Shown: positions 50,040 to 60,231, numbered from the stretch's first letter. The stretch is DNA of 64,000 nucleotides from Arthrobacter sp. Hiyo8 (GCA_001549895.1 AP014719.1:2914001-2978000); one strand, 5' to 3'. The notes: generated by a model from the sequence alone, not told the origin. Program-made: numbers and translations.

Positions 50040-50688
50040 CTAGGAGTGCGCATGCTCCACGCGGTCGATGGAGATGACAGCGAGGAAGCCACGGCCCAGG
50101 ATTTCCGGGCTGCGGGTATCGGAACCTACTACCGCGTCGTAGCGCGCGAGTTCCACAGACTGGGGCTCTGCAGGCGCGGCGGCAGCCACACCATCCGGCC
50201 GTCCCGGACACAGCCGATTCCGCGGGCTCCGCGCCGGGACTAACAGAAGCCTTGCCCTCCAAAAGGACTGCCAACTGACCTTGGAACACCGGGTGTGCGC
50301 GCTTCTTGGAGAGCTCGATGATGGACGTGTAGCCCTTGAATTCGCCGGCCCTGGCGATCACATTGAGGTCCCGGATGTCGCCGGTCGGGAGTGCGCTGGC
50401 CGAAGCCGCCTCGCCGGAAAACCGGAAAGGCCGGTACTTTTCCAAGGGGTGCTCTTCGCCGTCCACCGTGAGCAGCAGCAATTCGCCGTCGATCACGGTG
50501 ATGACGCGCTCCATGCCGGGGAACGTCGAGAAATCGCCGGCCGATCCGACGTCGGCGATGCTGACCCGCCAGTCCCATGCTCCGTCCTGCGCCGATGCCG
50601 CTTTCGGATGACTGGCGAGTTCGCGGGTCACCCCGCCTCCGTTGCGCCACGGTTCGGGTTTGAGCTCGGCAAAGCGGATGATCTCCAT
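50040..50688 (-). CDS. HutD family protein
   Basis: A double-cupin-like protein of about 218 residues, linked in other bacteria to histidine utilisation, where it may set an upper limit on formiminoglutamate. Family features: KPEPWRNGGGVTRELASHP, WDWRVSIADVGSAGDFSTFP and GMERVITVIDGELLLLTVDG. The last third (VELARYDAVVGSDTRSPEIL) is out of frame; two lost bases near 50165-50190 restore it. No other hut genes are in this window. Confidence 0.82.
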
Positions 50689-50820
50689 GCGCTCCAGCCT
50701 AGCCCGGGCCCGCGGTTGGCCGGCTGAACGCTCGCGTAACATCGGTGCAATCTTGGTGCGGTTCAACAATCCCGGAGGCCTTGCTAACGTCGTAGGGAGG
50801 GAAACGGTTGGAGGCGCGGC

Positions 50821-51416
50821 ATGTTCGTCAAAGTGTGTGGTTTGAGCACGCCCGAATCCGTGCATGCCGCTGTCGAGTCGGGCGCGGACGCCGTAGGTTT
50901 CGTGCTAACGAAGAGCCCGCGTGAGGTATCGCCCGGCCGTGCCCGGGATTTACTCGCCCATGTACCGGAAGGTGTTGCCGCCGTCGGGGTCTTCCGCCAC
51001 GAGACAGCCGCCGATGCCGTCGCAACCGCGCGCGAGGCCGGCCTCGAGTGGGTCCAGCTCCACGGCAGCCGCTCGCCGGAAGACGTTAAGACCGTGCACG
51101 ACGCCGGCATGCGGCTTATCCGGGCCGTCACCATGGGTGCCGCCCGGACGAGTTCGAAGAGTGGGGCGAGGAACTTCTCCTGATCGACGCCGCCGTGCCG
51201 GGATCGGGCGAGGCATGGGACTATGCCTCGGTCCGGAACCTGGGCCTTGGTGCGCGCCACTGGTTGTTGGCCGGAGGATTGACCCCGTCCAACGTCGGAG
51301 CCGCGGCGCTCGAAGCCGAGGCCTGGGGCGTCGACGTGTCCAGCGGCGTGGAGTCCTCCCGCGGAGTCAAGGACCTCGACCTCGTGCGCGCCTTCGTCCA
51401 AGCCGCCAAAGCCTGA
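50821..51416 (+). CDS. trpF: Phosphoribosylanthranilate isomerase
   Basis: The Amadori rearrangement step of tryptophan biosynthesis. A TIM barrel of about 199 residues: FVKVCGLSTPESVHAAVESG with the catalytic Cys, GADAVGFVLTKSPREVSP, LEWVQLHGSRSPEDV, then LLIDAAVPGSG with the catalytic Asp, LLAGGLTPSNV and GVDVSSGVES. One C is missing near 51148 (GCCGCCC-GGACG). It stands alone here, away from other trp genes. The frame ends at 51416, directly before repeat A copy 2. Confidence 0.93.
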
Positions 51417-51420
51417 CGTC

Positions 51421-51527
51421 CCCCCCGACGCGCGCTCACCTTTAACGCCCTTTCGCCAAACGCTCGCTCAGATGATGTGAGCGGGCGTCTGCGGTTTTGC
51501 CCCCAAAAGTGAGCGAGCGCCGCAAGA
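51421..51527. repeat. Intergenic palindromic repeat family A, copy 2
   Basis: Shares GACGC-CGCTCACCTTT, CAAACGCTCGCTCAGAT and the closing CAAA-GTGAGCGA with copy 1 at 30088-30240, but the central stem is shorter (ATGATGTGAGCGGGCGT). It lies just after trpF and before arsR. Confidence 0.75.
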
Positions 51528-51609
51528 AGCCCTTGACAGCCGCCGTCCGTCGTCGCATATTTAACACATCGGCTAATTAACCGAGGTGTTAAATATAAAG
51601 GCGCAAGAA

Positions 51610-51959
51610 ATGTCCACAGACCGGCTCAGTCTCATCTTCTCGGCACTTGCCGACCCCACACGAAGGGCCATTTTGGCCCGGCTTTCGGAGGGTGACGCCA
51701 CCGTGAACGAGCTTGCCGAACCGTTCGACATCAGCCTTCCGCCGTCTCCCGGCATCTCAAAGTCCTGGAAAAAGCAGGGCTGATCAGCCGGAGCCGGAGT
51801 GCGCAGTGGAGGTCTTCCAAGCTTGAAGTGGAACCACTGCGCGAAGCCACCGAGTGGATGGACAAATACAGGCGCTTCTGGGACGCCAGTTTCACCCGCC
51901 TCGACGCCCACCTACGCAAGATTCAGCACGATTCAGAGGATCCAGGAGTCAAACCATGA
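51610..51959 (+). CDS. ArsR family regulator
   Basis: A small winged-HTH repressor, about 117 residues: SLIFSALADPTRRAILARLS, then DATVNELAEPFDISLPAVSR and HLKVLEKAGLISRSR. No metal-binding Cys pair is visible, so it belongs to the non-metal ArsR group that accompanies SRPBCC genes. One base is missing near 51740 (CTTCCG-CCGTCTCC). ATG 51610 is in a weak context. Its TGA overlaps the next ATG, so it is co-translated with its partner. Confidence 0.85.
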
Positions 51960-52417
51960 ACACCGAACAGCACATCCTTACCATGACCCGCGATTTCGAT
52001 GCGCCACGCGAGCTCGTCTTCGACGCCTTTGTGGACCCCGAGCAGCTCGCCGCATGGTTCGGGCCTGTCGGAGTGGATTCGCCGCGCGAGCGGATCGTCG
52101 TCGACCCTCGTGTGGGCGGAGCCTGGCAGCTCGTCATGACCTGGGACGAGAACGGGGTCGCCAAGGAATCACCCATCGACGCGGTCATCACCGCATACGA
52201 CCCGCCCGCCCTGCTGGTCGCCACCCAGAAAGCAGAGCCCGACGCCGGAATCACACTCCTGCTGGAAATGCGCCTTGAGTTCGAGGTACTGGATGGCGGC
52301 CGCACCCGGCTTCATCTCACCCAGGGCCCGTTCGACTCGGACGAATGGGTGGACATGACCCGCGAGGGATGGGGCACCTCGTTCACCAAACTGGACACGT
52401 TGCTGGTGCGGGAATAG
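51956..52417 (+). CDS. SRPBCC / AHSA1-like protein
   Basis: A 153-residue START-like helix-grip domain: MTRDFDAPRELVFDAFVDPE, AAWFGPVGV, GGAWQLVMTWDENG and GWGTSFTKLDTLL. The family binds hydrophobic ligands or, as Aha1-like, is of unclear role in bacteria. It forms an ArsR-SRPBCC operon with a 4-base overlap, a very common actinobacterial pairing. The frame is intact. Confidence 0.87.
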   Translation: MNTEQHILTMTRDFDAPRELVFDAFVDPEQLAAWFGPVGVDSPRERIVVDPRVGGAWQLVMTWDENGVAKESPIDAVITAYDPPALLVATQKAEPDAGITLLLEMRLEFEVLDGGRTRLHLTQGPFDSDEWVDMTREGWGTSFTKLDTLLVRE

Positions 52418-52545
52418 GGAAGCGGTCCAAAAGGGGCCGAAGTCAACTTGGAAGGTCGGTGCCCATCCGGGCTACACTCCACGGCGGGGACAGAATGCCA
52501 TTGCTCTGGAGACCGAACGGTTCCGGAGACCGACGATCAAGCAGA

Positions 52546-53031
52546 ATGCGACCTTTGAAAATTTCTTCCAAACTTCTTAACGGCCCTATCCGATACCTGA
52601 CAGTCGCCCTCTTCGCCGCCCTGGCGCTGTCCGGATGCTCCACACCAGGAGGGGGATCCGCAGCGGCGGGCACGCCGTCGTCCTCTTCCACGGCCGACCC
52701 GGCATCCGCAAGTGCAAGCCCGACTCCATCATCGGGGCCATTCGGGGGCTTCGCGTCGGCGGCCGAAATGTGCTCCACCATCTCCAAAGAAGCTACGGGA
52801 GCGTCGTTGTTGCCAATGTCGGCGGCGCAAGGCAAGACCGCCGAGCTGGAGCAATACAAGGCCGAGCTCGCCGCAACGGCGGATCGTGTCCCGGACGCGC
52901 TCAAGGCTGATTTCACCAACCTCAAGGACACTGCGATTGCCGGCTTGAAAGACCAGACCGTCTACTCAAGCGGCAAGTTCGAAAAGGCGATGGCTCCCGT
53001 TACCACTTGGCTGAGCGCCAACTGCAAGTAG
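52546..53031 (+). CDS. Putative lipoprotein, unknown function
   Basis: A 161-residue protein with a basic start, hydrophobic helix and lipobox ALALSGCSTPGGG, then a Ser/Ala/Pro/Gly-rich linker and a small helical domain (AEMCSTISKEATGASLLPMS, VTTWLSANCK) with two Cys that could form a disulfide. I do not recognise the family. The ATG is chosen because it directly precedes the signal peptide. Confidence 0.65.
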   Translation: MRPLKISSKLLNGPIRYLTVALFAALALSGCSTPGGGSAAAGTPSSSSTADPASASASPTPSSGPFGGFASAAEMCSTISKEATGASLLPMSAAQGKTAELEQYKAELAATADRVPDALKADFTNLKDTAIAGLKDQTVYSSGKFEKAMAPVTTWLSANCK

Positions 53032-53096
53032 CGGTTTTATCCACTTAAGCGAATAAACAGCTAGCGCAGTCCCGTTGCCGCGGCAAGAATGGCTTC

Positions 53097-54173
53097 ATGC
53101 AGCTGCCAGTCATGCCTCCTGTCGCACCCATGCTTGCCAAGGCGGTTGGTGCCGTCCCGGATGGCGCCATGAGCTACGAACCCAAATGGGATGGTTTCCG
53201 CTCCATCGTTTTTCGTGACGGTGACGACGTCGAAATCGGTAGTCGCAACGAGAAGCCGATGAACCGGTACTTCCCGGAGCTCATCGAGGCGTTGAAGGCA
53301 AACCTGCCGGAACGCTGCGTCCTCGACGGCGAGATCATCCTGGTCGGCAAGTCCGGTGACCGCTTGGACTTTGAAGCCCTCCAGCAACGCATCCATCCGG
53401 CAGCCAGCAGGGTCAAGCTGTTGTCCGAGCAGACGCCGGCGAAATTCGTGGCCTTCGACCTGCTCGCCCTTGGCGATGAGGACTTCACGGGACGGCCCTT
53501 CGCCGAACGGCGGGCAGCGCTTGAACAAGCGCTCGCAGACGCCGCCGCTCCCATCCACCTCACTGCGGCAACCCGGGACAAGGGAACTGCGGAGCAGTGG
53601 TTCAACCAGTTCGAGGGCGCAGGCCTGGACGGCCTGCTCGCCAAGCCGCTGGATGGTACCTACCAACCGGACAAGCGCGTGATGTTCAAGGTCAAACACC
53701 AGCGGACCGCCGACTGCGTCGTGGCCGGCTACCGGGTTCATAAGACGGGTGACGATCTTATTGGTTCGCTATTGTTGGGGCTTTATGACGACGGCGGCAG
53801 GCTTTCCAACGTGGGCGTGGTGGGATCCTTCTCGATGCGGCGGCGCAAGGAACTGTTCGACGAACTCCAACCCCTCGTGACCGGGTTCGAGGGGCATCCC
53901 TGGGCATGGGCCGAGCAGGAGGAAGGCAGCCGGACACCCCGCAACGCCGAAGGGAGCCGCTGGAGCGCAGGAAAGGACCTGTCGTTCACGCCCCTGCGGC
54001 CAGAACTCGTGGTGGAAGTGGCTTACGACCATATGGAAGGGGAACGGTTCAGGCACACAACGCAGTTCGTGCGGTGGCGGCCGGACAGGGATCCGGAGTC
54101 GTGCACCTATGAGCAGCTTGAGGAACCCGTGAAGTTCGATTTGTCAGCGGTCCTGGACACCGGGAAACCATAA
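53097..54173 (+). CDS. ligC: ATP-dependent DNA ligase (LigC-like)
   Basis: A 358-residue nucleotidyltransferase. Motif I has the adenylated Lys: SYEPKWDGFRSIVF; Ia IGSRNEKPMNRYFPEL; III VAFDLLALG; IV GLDGLLAKPLDG; V VMFKVKHQRTADCVVAG; the OB-fold follows with VVEVAYDHMEG. The size fits stand-alone LigC used in base-excision or end-joining repair. No Ku or LigD genes are nearby. The frame is intact. Confidence 0.9.
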   Translation: MQLPVMPPVAPMLAKAVGAVPDGAMSYEPKWDGFRSIVFRDGDDVEIGSRNEKPMNRYFPELIEALKANLPERCVLDGEIILVGKSGDRLDFEALQQRIHPAASRVKLLSEQTPAKFVAFDLLALGDEDFTGRPFAERRAALEQALADAAAPIHLTAATRDKGTAEQWFNQFEGAGLDGLLAKPLDGTYQPDKRVMFKVKHQRTADCVVAGYRVHKTGDDLIGSLLLGLYDDGGRLSNVGVVGSFSMRRRKELFDELQPLVTGFEGHPWAWAEQEEGSRTPRNAEGSRWSAGKDLSFTPLRPELVVEVAYDHMEGERFRHTTQFVRWRPDRDPESCTYEQLEEPVKFDLSAVLDTGKP

Positions 54174-54237
54174 ATCAGGGGGATTTCAGGGCGAACCCTT
54201 AGGCCCAGGCCGCATCCAGCAAGGGACAATGGGAGAT

Positions 54238-54638
54238 ATGAAAACGCTGCTCAACATCATCTGGCTCGTCTTCGGCGGTTTCGTCCTGGCCTTGGGATAT
54301 TTCATGGCCGGAATCGTCTGCTGCTTGTTGATCGTCACCATCCCGTGGGGCATCGCGTCGTTCCGGATTGCCTCGTACACGCTGTGGCCGTTTGGCCGCA
54401 TGGTGGTGGACAAGCCCGGGAGCGGGGCGTCTTTACGCTCCTAGGCAATGTCATCTGGTTGCTGGTCGCGGGCATTTGGATCGCGATCGGGCACGTGGTC
54501 ACGGCCTTCGCCATGGCCATCACCATCGTTGGGATCCCGCTGGCCATAGCCAACCTGAAGCTCATTCCGGTATCGCTCATGCCGCTGGGCAAGCAGATCG
54601 TGCCGAGCAACCGACCGTTCGTCAGCACCTACCGCTAG
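54238..54638 (+). CDS. yccF: YccF family inner membrane protein
   Basis: About 134 residues in two homologous halves, each with two hydrophobic helices: LLNIIWLVFGGFVLALGYFM and IVTIPWGIASFRIASYTLWP, then LGNVIWLLVAGIWIAIGHVV and TIVGIPLAIANLKLIPVSLM. This is the YccF domain duplication, function unknown. One base (probably G) is missing near 54424 (GAGCGGGG-CGTC). ATG 54238 is 9 bases in from an earlier in-frame ATG and matches the family start. Confidence 0.85.
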
Positions 54639-54747
54639 CACGGCGACGCCGGCCACCCGAACCCCGGCGTCGGGCAGCGGGCGCCATGGAGTGTTCCGGA
54701 GTAGCGTAGGCGGTGTCTGCACTGCCTCCCCTCGAAAGGAACAGTCC

Positions 54748-56483
54748 ATGTCCGCCGCCAGGAACACTGTTGCCAAGAACATCGTCTCCACCCTCAAAGC
54801 CAACAATGTCCAACGCGTCTACGGGATCCCCGGGGATTCGCTGAACGGTTTCACGGACGCGCTGCGGGAAGAGGAGAGCATCCGTTGGGTGCACGTCCGG
54901 CACGAGGAAGCCGCGGCGCTAGCGGCCGCCGCCGAGGCGGGCCTCACGGATGAACTCGCGGTGTGCGCCGGATCCTGCGGCCCGGGCAACCTTCACCTGA
55001 TCAACGGCCTCTACGATGCCAACAAGTCCAGGGTTCCGGTGCTGGCCATCGCCGCCCACATTCCCAGCGAAGAGATCGGCAGCCAGTACTTCCAGGAGAC
55101 GCATCCCCAGGAGTTGTTCCGGGAGTGCAGCGTTTATGTCGAGCACGTCGCGCATCCTTCCCAGATGCCCAGGGTCTTGGAAATCGCCATGCGGACGGCC
55201 GTCGAGAAGCGGGGCGTCGCCGTCGTCGTGATTCCCGGTGACGTGGCCCTCGCGGAGGCGCAGAGTGACCGGACCTCCGTGATCCGGGCCGCCCGGCCGG
55301 AGATCCGGCCCAACCCCCGGGAGCTCGCCGAGGCAGCGGACATCCTCAACGCGGCCGGCAAAGTCACCATCCTGGCCGGTGCCGGCACCGCGGGTGCGCA
55401 CGCCGAGGTCATGGCCATGGCGGACGCACTGGGCGCGCCAATCGTCCACGCCATGCGCGGCAAGGAGCACATCGAATACGACAACCCGTTCGACGTCGGC
55501 ATGACCGGCCTTTTGGGCTTCAGTTCCGGCTATCGCGCGATGGAGAGCTGCGAAGCCTTGCTCATGCTGGGCACCGATTTTCCGTACCAACAGTTCTACC
55601 CGGAGAACGCAAAGATCATCCAGGTGGATATCAGGGGCGAGCAACTCGGCCGGCGGTCCCGGATCGATCTTGGCCTGGTGGGCACGGTCAGGGACACTGC
55701 AGCCTCGCTTCTGCCCTTGATCGAGCGCAAGGTAAAGCGCACACACCTGAGTACCTCGCTCAAGCATTACGCCAAGTCGCGCGCCAAACTCGATGACCTG
55801 GCTTCGCCGGCGAAGGACGGCCAGCCGATCCACCCGCAGTTCGTGGGCAGGCTCGTGGATGAGTTGGCCGGCCCGGATACGGTTTTCACGTGCGACGTCG
55901 GATCCCCCACCGTGTGGGCGGCCCGGTACCTGAGCATGAATGGCCGACGCCGGCTGCTCGGCTCGTTCAACCACGGAACCATGGCCAATGCACTGTCGCA
56001 CGGAATCGGTGCGGCGGCCGCGTATCCCGGGCGCCAGGTGGTGGCCCTCGCGGGGACGGCGGCCTGACCATGCTTCTCGGCGAGCTGATCACCTTGGTGC
56101 AGAACAAGCTCCCGGTCAAAGTGGTGGTTTTCAACAACTCCTCGCTGAACTTCGTGGAGCTCGAAATGAAGGCCGCCGGATTCGTCAATTTCGGCACTGA
56201 GCTCGAGAATCCGGACTTCGCCAAACTGGCAGAATCGCTGGGCATCCGCGGAATCCGGGTGGACAACTCCTCCGGGTTGAAGGCGGGGCTGGCTGAAGCC
56301 TTCGCGCACGACGGTCCGGCCCTCATCGACGTCCGCACGGCCCGGCAGGAACTGTCCATTCCGCCGGCGATCAGTGCCGAGCAGGTCAAGGGCTTCACGC
56401 TCTACGCGATCCGGACGGTACTCTCCGGCCGCGGCGACCAGCTCATCGACCTCGCGAAGACCAATATCCGCCAGATTTTCTAG
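54748..56483 (+). CDS. poxB: Pyruvate oxidase / pyruvate:quinone oxidoreductase
   Basis: A thiamine diphosphate and FAD enzyme converting pyruvate to acetate and CO2, about 578 residues. The N-terminal PYR domain has the catalytic Glu in RWVHVRHEEAAALAAAAEAG, the central domain has ILAGAGTAGAHAEVM, and the C-terminal PP domain has ALAGDGGLTMLLGELITLVQ, then FNNSSLNFVELEMKAAG. One G is missing near 56054 (GCGGGG-ACGGC). AAAGGAAC precedes the ATG. The C-terminal membrane-binding tail typical of PoxB is short here. Confidence 0.92.
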
Positions 56484-56492
56484 CCGGAATCG

Positions 56493-58251
56493 TTACCGGG
56501 CGGGGCCAGCCGTCACGGCTCCGGTGCGCAGATCGAAACTGAAGCTGCGCTCGATCACCCGCGCGCCGCCGTCGTGCGCCACCGCAAAAGTCAGCTCAAG
56601 CGAGTCCCGCGCCAGATCCTCCTCGGTGACCGTGTACACCGGCGTGAAATACAGTGCTTCAGCGCCGGATGCCAGATCGGCGGGCGGGAAGTCCGCCGGG
56701 TTCGCGTGCGGTCCCAGGAGTACGACGCCGGACGCCGCCAGGGTGCCTAGGTTGCGGGCGCGTCCGGTGAACGCGAGGATGTCCCCGGCTTTGTAGCCCG
56801 GAATGATGGGCCCGTAGTTGAGGTCCTGGGCTTCGCGGGTTCCGAGGATCTGCGCCTGCTCCGCTGAGTATCCTTGGCCGATTTCCTTCCACGTCTGAAC
56901 GTCCCAGTCACGATCGTTGTCCGAGGGGAGGACATGGAATTCACCGGCGTTCTGCCACACAGGGGGCCGGCCGGGAGTGATGGAGCGCAGTTCCATGTGA
57001 AACTCGAGGTGGTCGGGCTGGGTTCCCGGCGCACCCGCCGCACCAGGCGCATCCGGTGCACCCGCCGCACCCGGCGCACCCGCCGCACCCGCCGGGCCCG
57101 AAAGCTGCTCCGTCAGCTGATCCACCGGCACGGAAACGAAGGCGATCTCGCGGTATCCCTGCCGCTCGTAAAAGACGCCGATGTTGCCGTCCGGAAGCCG
57201 CGCCGCCGTCGAGTAGGCCGAGCTTCCCTCGCAGAGGACCAGCTTGGCGGGCCAGCTGGCCCCGTTGTCCGTGGACAGGCTGAGGACCGTATTGCGGCGC
57301 AGGGAAGTGTCCTGGTTGTTGCTCGCGAGCAGCCAGCTGCTCGTGGCCGGGGTGGCCAGGGATGCCACATTCGGCAGGCCGTCGAAGCGGACAAGCGAGC
57401 CGTTGTCGCTCGGGTCGGGGAGGTCCCGACCGGTTCCAGCTGGCTCCATGTCCCGCCGCCGTCATGGGAGATTGCCGCGAGCCGCCGGGGGGTGGCTCGC
57501 GAGTGCAGCAGGAGGCGGCCGTCGTCGAGGCATGCCACTTTGTTTTCGTTGGGGCCGACCCCATCCGGACCCTTTCCGATGAGCGATCCGAGCGTCCAGT
57601 TCTCGCCGTGGTCGTCACTGTATGCGGAAGCCGCCATGATTTCGCCGTCGACGAGCACCACGAACTGCTGGACCAGTCGCCCGGCGAACGGACCGGCGTG
57701 CATCTGGATTCCCTGACCGGCTGCGGCGAAAATCCCCGTGATGCCGCGGTCGCCGGCACGAGCGCCCGGAACACCGCCCCGCTTGAGCTGTCCGGTGAGT
57801 CGCCGATGCTGCCAGGTGACGCCGTCGTCGTCGGAAAAGCTGACATCGCAGTGCTGCACGTCGTCATCGGGTTCCAGGCCGCCTACCGCTTCGAAGAAAC
57901 CGGCATGCGTCCCGCGGCATGGAACATGAAGATCCGCCCGGTCACTGCGTCCACCAAGAGGCTCGGATCGCCGTAGCCATTGAGCCCCGAGCCGCTGCGG
58001 ACCACGCGCTGTTCCTCCCAGCTGCGGCCATTGTCCGTGCTGCGCCGCAGCAGGAGATCGATCGGATTGGGCAGGTCGTCCAAGTTCGGCCGGCCGTCAT
58101 AGGCGGCGAGCACTGTCCCCGCCGTCGAGACGGCCAGCGCAGGGATGCGGTACTGCCGGTAGCCTCCCGTGCCGCGCACTGCCAGGACGTGTTCGACGTC
58201 GGGACGGGCTTGGGGGAGTGCGGCACCACGGCGCTGGAGGTAGGAGGTCAC
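56493..58251 (-). CDS. Exo-alpha-sialidase (BNR repeats) with collagen-like linker
   Basis: A glycoside hydrolase family 33-like beta-propeller of about 585 residues. The active-site Arg motif is YRQYRIPALAV. Five Asp boxes are visible: STDNGRSW, SDDDGVTW, SDDHGENW, SHDGGGTW and STDNGASW. A collagen-like stretch (GPAGAAGAPGAAGAP and onward, about 27 residues) then joins a C-terminal beta-rich domain of about 165 residues that I do not recognise. No signal peptide is seen; the start (GTG 58251) is uncertain. Lost bases lie near 57425-57435 and near 57880-57895. Confidence 0.8.
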
Positions 58252-58292
58252 ACCTCCATGATACGAGACGGCGCCTTCGGCTAGAACGACCC

Positions 58293-59051
58293 TTAGCTGA
58301 TCCTGCGCCGGTAGGCGGCCGTGGCGAAGAAGTACGCGATAATCAGGATGCCGAGGCACCATGCGAGGGCGACCCATATGTCGCTTCCGATCGGCCGTTG
58401 TTCAAACAGATCCTGGATCGTGTTGACGATCGAAGTGACCGGTTGGTTCTCGGCGAAGGCGCGCACGGGACCCGGCATGGTGGCTGTGGGGACGAAGGCC
58501 GAACTGATGAACGGCAGGAAGATGAGCGGGTAGGAGAACCCGCCGGCACCGTCCACTGACTTCGCTGTCAGGCCTGCAATGATCGCGAGCCAGGTGAGTG
58601 CCAGGGTGAACAGCGCCAGGATTCCAACGATCGCGAGCCATGCCAGCAGGCTTGCGGAGGTGCGGAATCCCATCAGGAGGGCCACCAGCATGATGATCAC
58701 GAGCGAGAGCCCGTTCGCCACCATGGAGGTCAGCACATGTGCCCACAGGACCGATGATCGTGCGATCGCATGGAGTGGAACCGCTCGAAAATGCCGCTCT
58801 TCATGTCGGTGAACAAGCGAACAGCGGTGTACGATGCCCGAGGCGATCGCGATCAGCATGATTCCCGGCAGCAGGTAATTGACGTAGTTCTCCGTGCCTG
58901 TCCTGATGGCGCCGCCGAACACGTAGACGAAAAGCAGCATGAGGGCAATCGGCGTGATCGCGGTGGTGATGATGGTGTCCGCGCTGCGGAAGATGTGACG
59001 CATGGAGCGGCCCAGCAAGACGGCCGTGTCTCCGAAGAAGTGTGTGCTCAT
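58293..59051 (-). CDS. ABC-2 type transporter permease (DrrB-like)
   Basis: A 252-residue six-helix permease that works with the adjacent ATPase for drug or lipid export: FRSADTIITTAITPIALMLL, YLLPGIMLIAIAS, ANGLSLVIIMLVALLMGF, GILALFTLALTWLAIIAG. The frame is open throughout, but residues about 73-93 are out of register. At 58775-58840 another frame gives the family sequence TAVRLFTDMKSGIFERFHSM, so compensating base losses have scrambled that segment. It overlaps the ATPase stop by 4 bases. Confidence 0.85.
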   Translation of the reverse strand: MSTHFFGDTAVLLGRSMRHIFRSADTIITTAITPIALMLLFVYVFGGAIRTGTENYVNYLLPGIMLIAIASGIVHRCSLVHRHEERHFRAVPLHAIARSSVLWAHVLTSMVANGLSLVIIMLVALLMGFRTSASLLAWLAIVGILALFTLALTWLAIIAGLTAKSVDGAGGFSYPLIFLPFISSAFVPTATMPGPVRAFAENQPVTSIVNTIQDLFEQRPIGSDIWVALAWCLGILIIAYFFATAAYRRRIS

Positions 59052-59848
59052 GACTGGTCCTTACTTGACGCGACCTTGCCCTCGTTCCCCACCAGTGCGA
59101 GGAAGATGTCCTCCAGGCTGGGCTGTTTTTCGACGTACTCGACCTTCGCCGGTGGGAGTAGTTGCTTGAGCTCGGCGAGAGTCCCGTTCGCGATGATGCG
59201 CCCTTGATGGAGGATGGCGATGCTGTCCGCGAGTTGTTCTGCCTCGTCGAGATATTGCGTGGTGAGCAGGACGGTGGTGCCCCGTTTCGCGAGCTCCTGG
59301 ATTACCTGCCACACCTCGATGCGTGCTTCGGGGTCGAGCCCGGTGGTCGGCTCATCCAGGAAGATCACCTCGGGCTGCCCGATCAGGCTCATGGCGATGT
59401 CAAGGCGACGGCGCATGCCTCCGGAATACGCGGACACCTTTCGGGACGCTGCCTCGGACAAGTTGAAGCGCGCCAGGAGATCGTCCGCCGCTTGCCCGGG
59501 GTCCTTCAGGTGCCGCAACTTGGCAACCAGCACCAGGTTTTCCCTGCCCGAGAGGATTTCATCGACCGCTGCGAATTGTCCGGTGAGGCTGATGGATTCC
59601 CGGACCCGCAGCGGGTGGGCCACGACGTCGAATCCGTTGACGGTCGCCGTGCCGGCGTCCGGACTGAGCAGCGTCGACAGGATTTTCACCATCGTGGTCT
59701 TTCCTGCTCCGTTGGAGCCGAGAAGGGCGAAGATGGTGCCCGGTGCCACGTCGAAGTCCACGCCGCGCAGCACGTGCAGCTCTTTGTAGGACTTTTCCAT
59801 GCCCTGCACGCGGATCGCGGGTTCGCGGGTGGTGGATGCATTGCTCAC
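59048..59848 (-). CDS. ABC transporter ATP-binding protein (DrrA-like)
   Basis: A 267-residue exporter ATPase: Walker A ALLGSNGAGKTTMVKI, signature VSAYSGGMRRRLDIAMSL, Walker B VIFLDEPTTGLDPEARIEVW, switch LLTTQYLDEAEQLAD. The C-terminal DrrA-type extension (LPPAKVEYVEKQPSLEDIFL) is present. GTG 59848 overlaps the TGA of the DUF1048 gene. It pairs with the permease downstream in a PadR-controlled operon. Confidence 0.93.
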   Translation of the reverse strand: MSNASTTREPAIRVQGMEKSYKELHVLRGVDFDVAPGTIFALLGSNGAGKTTMVKILSTLLSPDAGTATVNGFDVVAHPLRVRESISLTGQFAAVDEILSGRENLVLVAKLRHLKDPGQAADDLLARFNLSEAASRKVSAYSGGMRRRLDIAMSLIGQPEVIFLDEPTTGLDPEARIEVWQVIQELAKRGTTVLLTTQYLDEAEQLADSIAILHQGRIIANGTLAELKQLLPPAKVEYVEKQPSLEDIFLALVGNEGKVASSKDQS

Positions 59849-60231
59849 GATTCCCGCTCCTTCCCATCGTCTCCGGCAGCGGCGTCGATCGCCTTGACCA
59901 GGCGTTCGCGCTCCTTGTTGATCCACTGACCGACCGTGTAGTTGCGCATGAACGTTTCGGCGAACTCGACGGGGTCGTCACCAACGATGTCGCGGATCGG
60001 CGTCCCGTCCGCGGCGCTCTGTTCGAAGAGATCGGTGAGGTCCCCGAGCATCCGCAGCAGCACATCGCCCTTGGTGATGGCACCGAAGTACATCAGGTAC
60101 CGTTCCAGCGCGGTCGCCGCCGCGCGATAGTCCGCGGGAAGCTGCTCCACGCGTGCCTTGTTTTGCCGGTATTGCTTCTTCTGTTCGAGCGATCCCGTAA
60201 GCTGCTCGATCCACCCTGCGGCCATGTTCAC
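59845..60231 (-). CDS. DUF1048 family protein
   Basis: A helical protein of about 128 residues: WIEQLTGSLEQKKQYRQNKA, RVEQLPADYRAAATALERYL, then DDPVEFAETFMRNYTVGQWI. DUF1048 proteins are commonly encoded between a PadR regulator and an ABC exporter; their role is unknown. The start could be GTG 60231, overlapping the PadR stop, or ATG 60225, which is better spaced from GGGAGG. The stop overlaps the next GTG. The frame is intact. Confidence 0.85.
   Translation of the reverse strand: MNMAAGWIEQLTGSLEQKKQYRQNKARVEQLPADYRAAATALERYLMYFGAITKGDVLLRMLGDLTDLFEQSAADGTPIRDIVGDDPVEFAETFMRNYTVGQWINKERERLVKAIDAAAGDDGKERES

Noticed and set aside
57030..57115. Possible CRISPR-like short repeats in the sialidase gene
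   Set aside because: The GCACC/GCCGC repeats encode the Gly-Ala-Pro linker in frame; there are no spacers of constant length.
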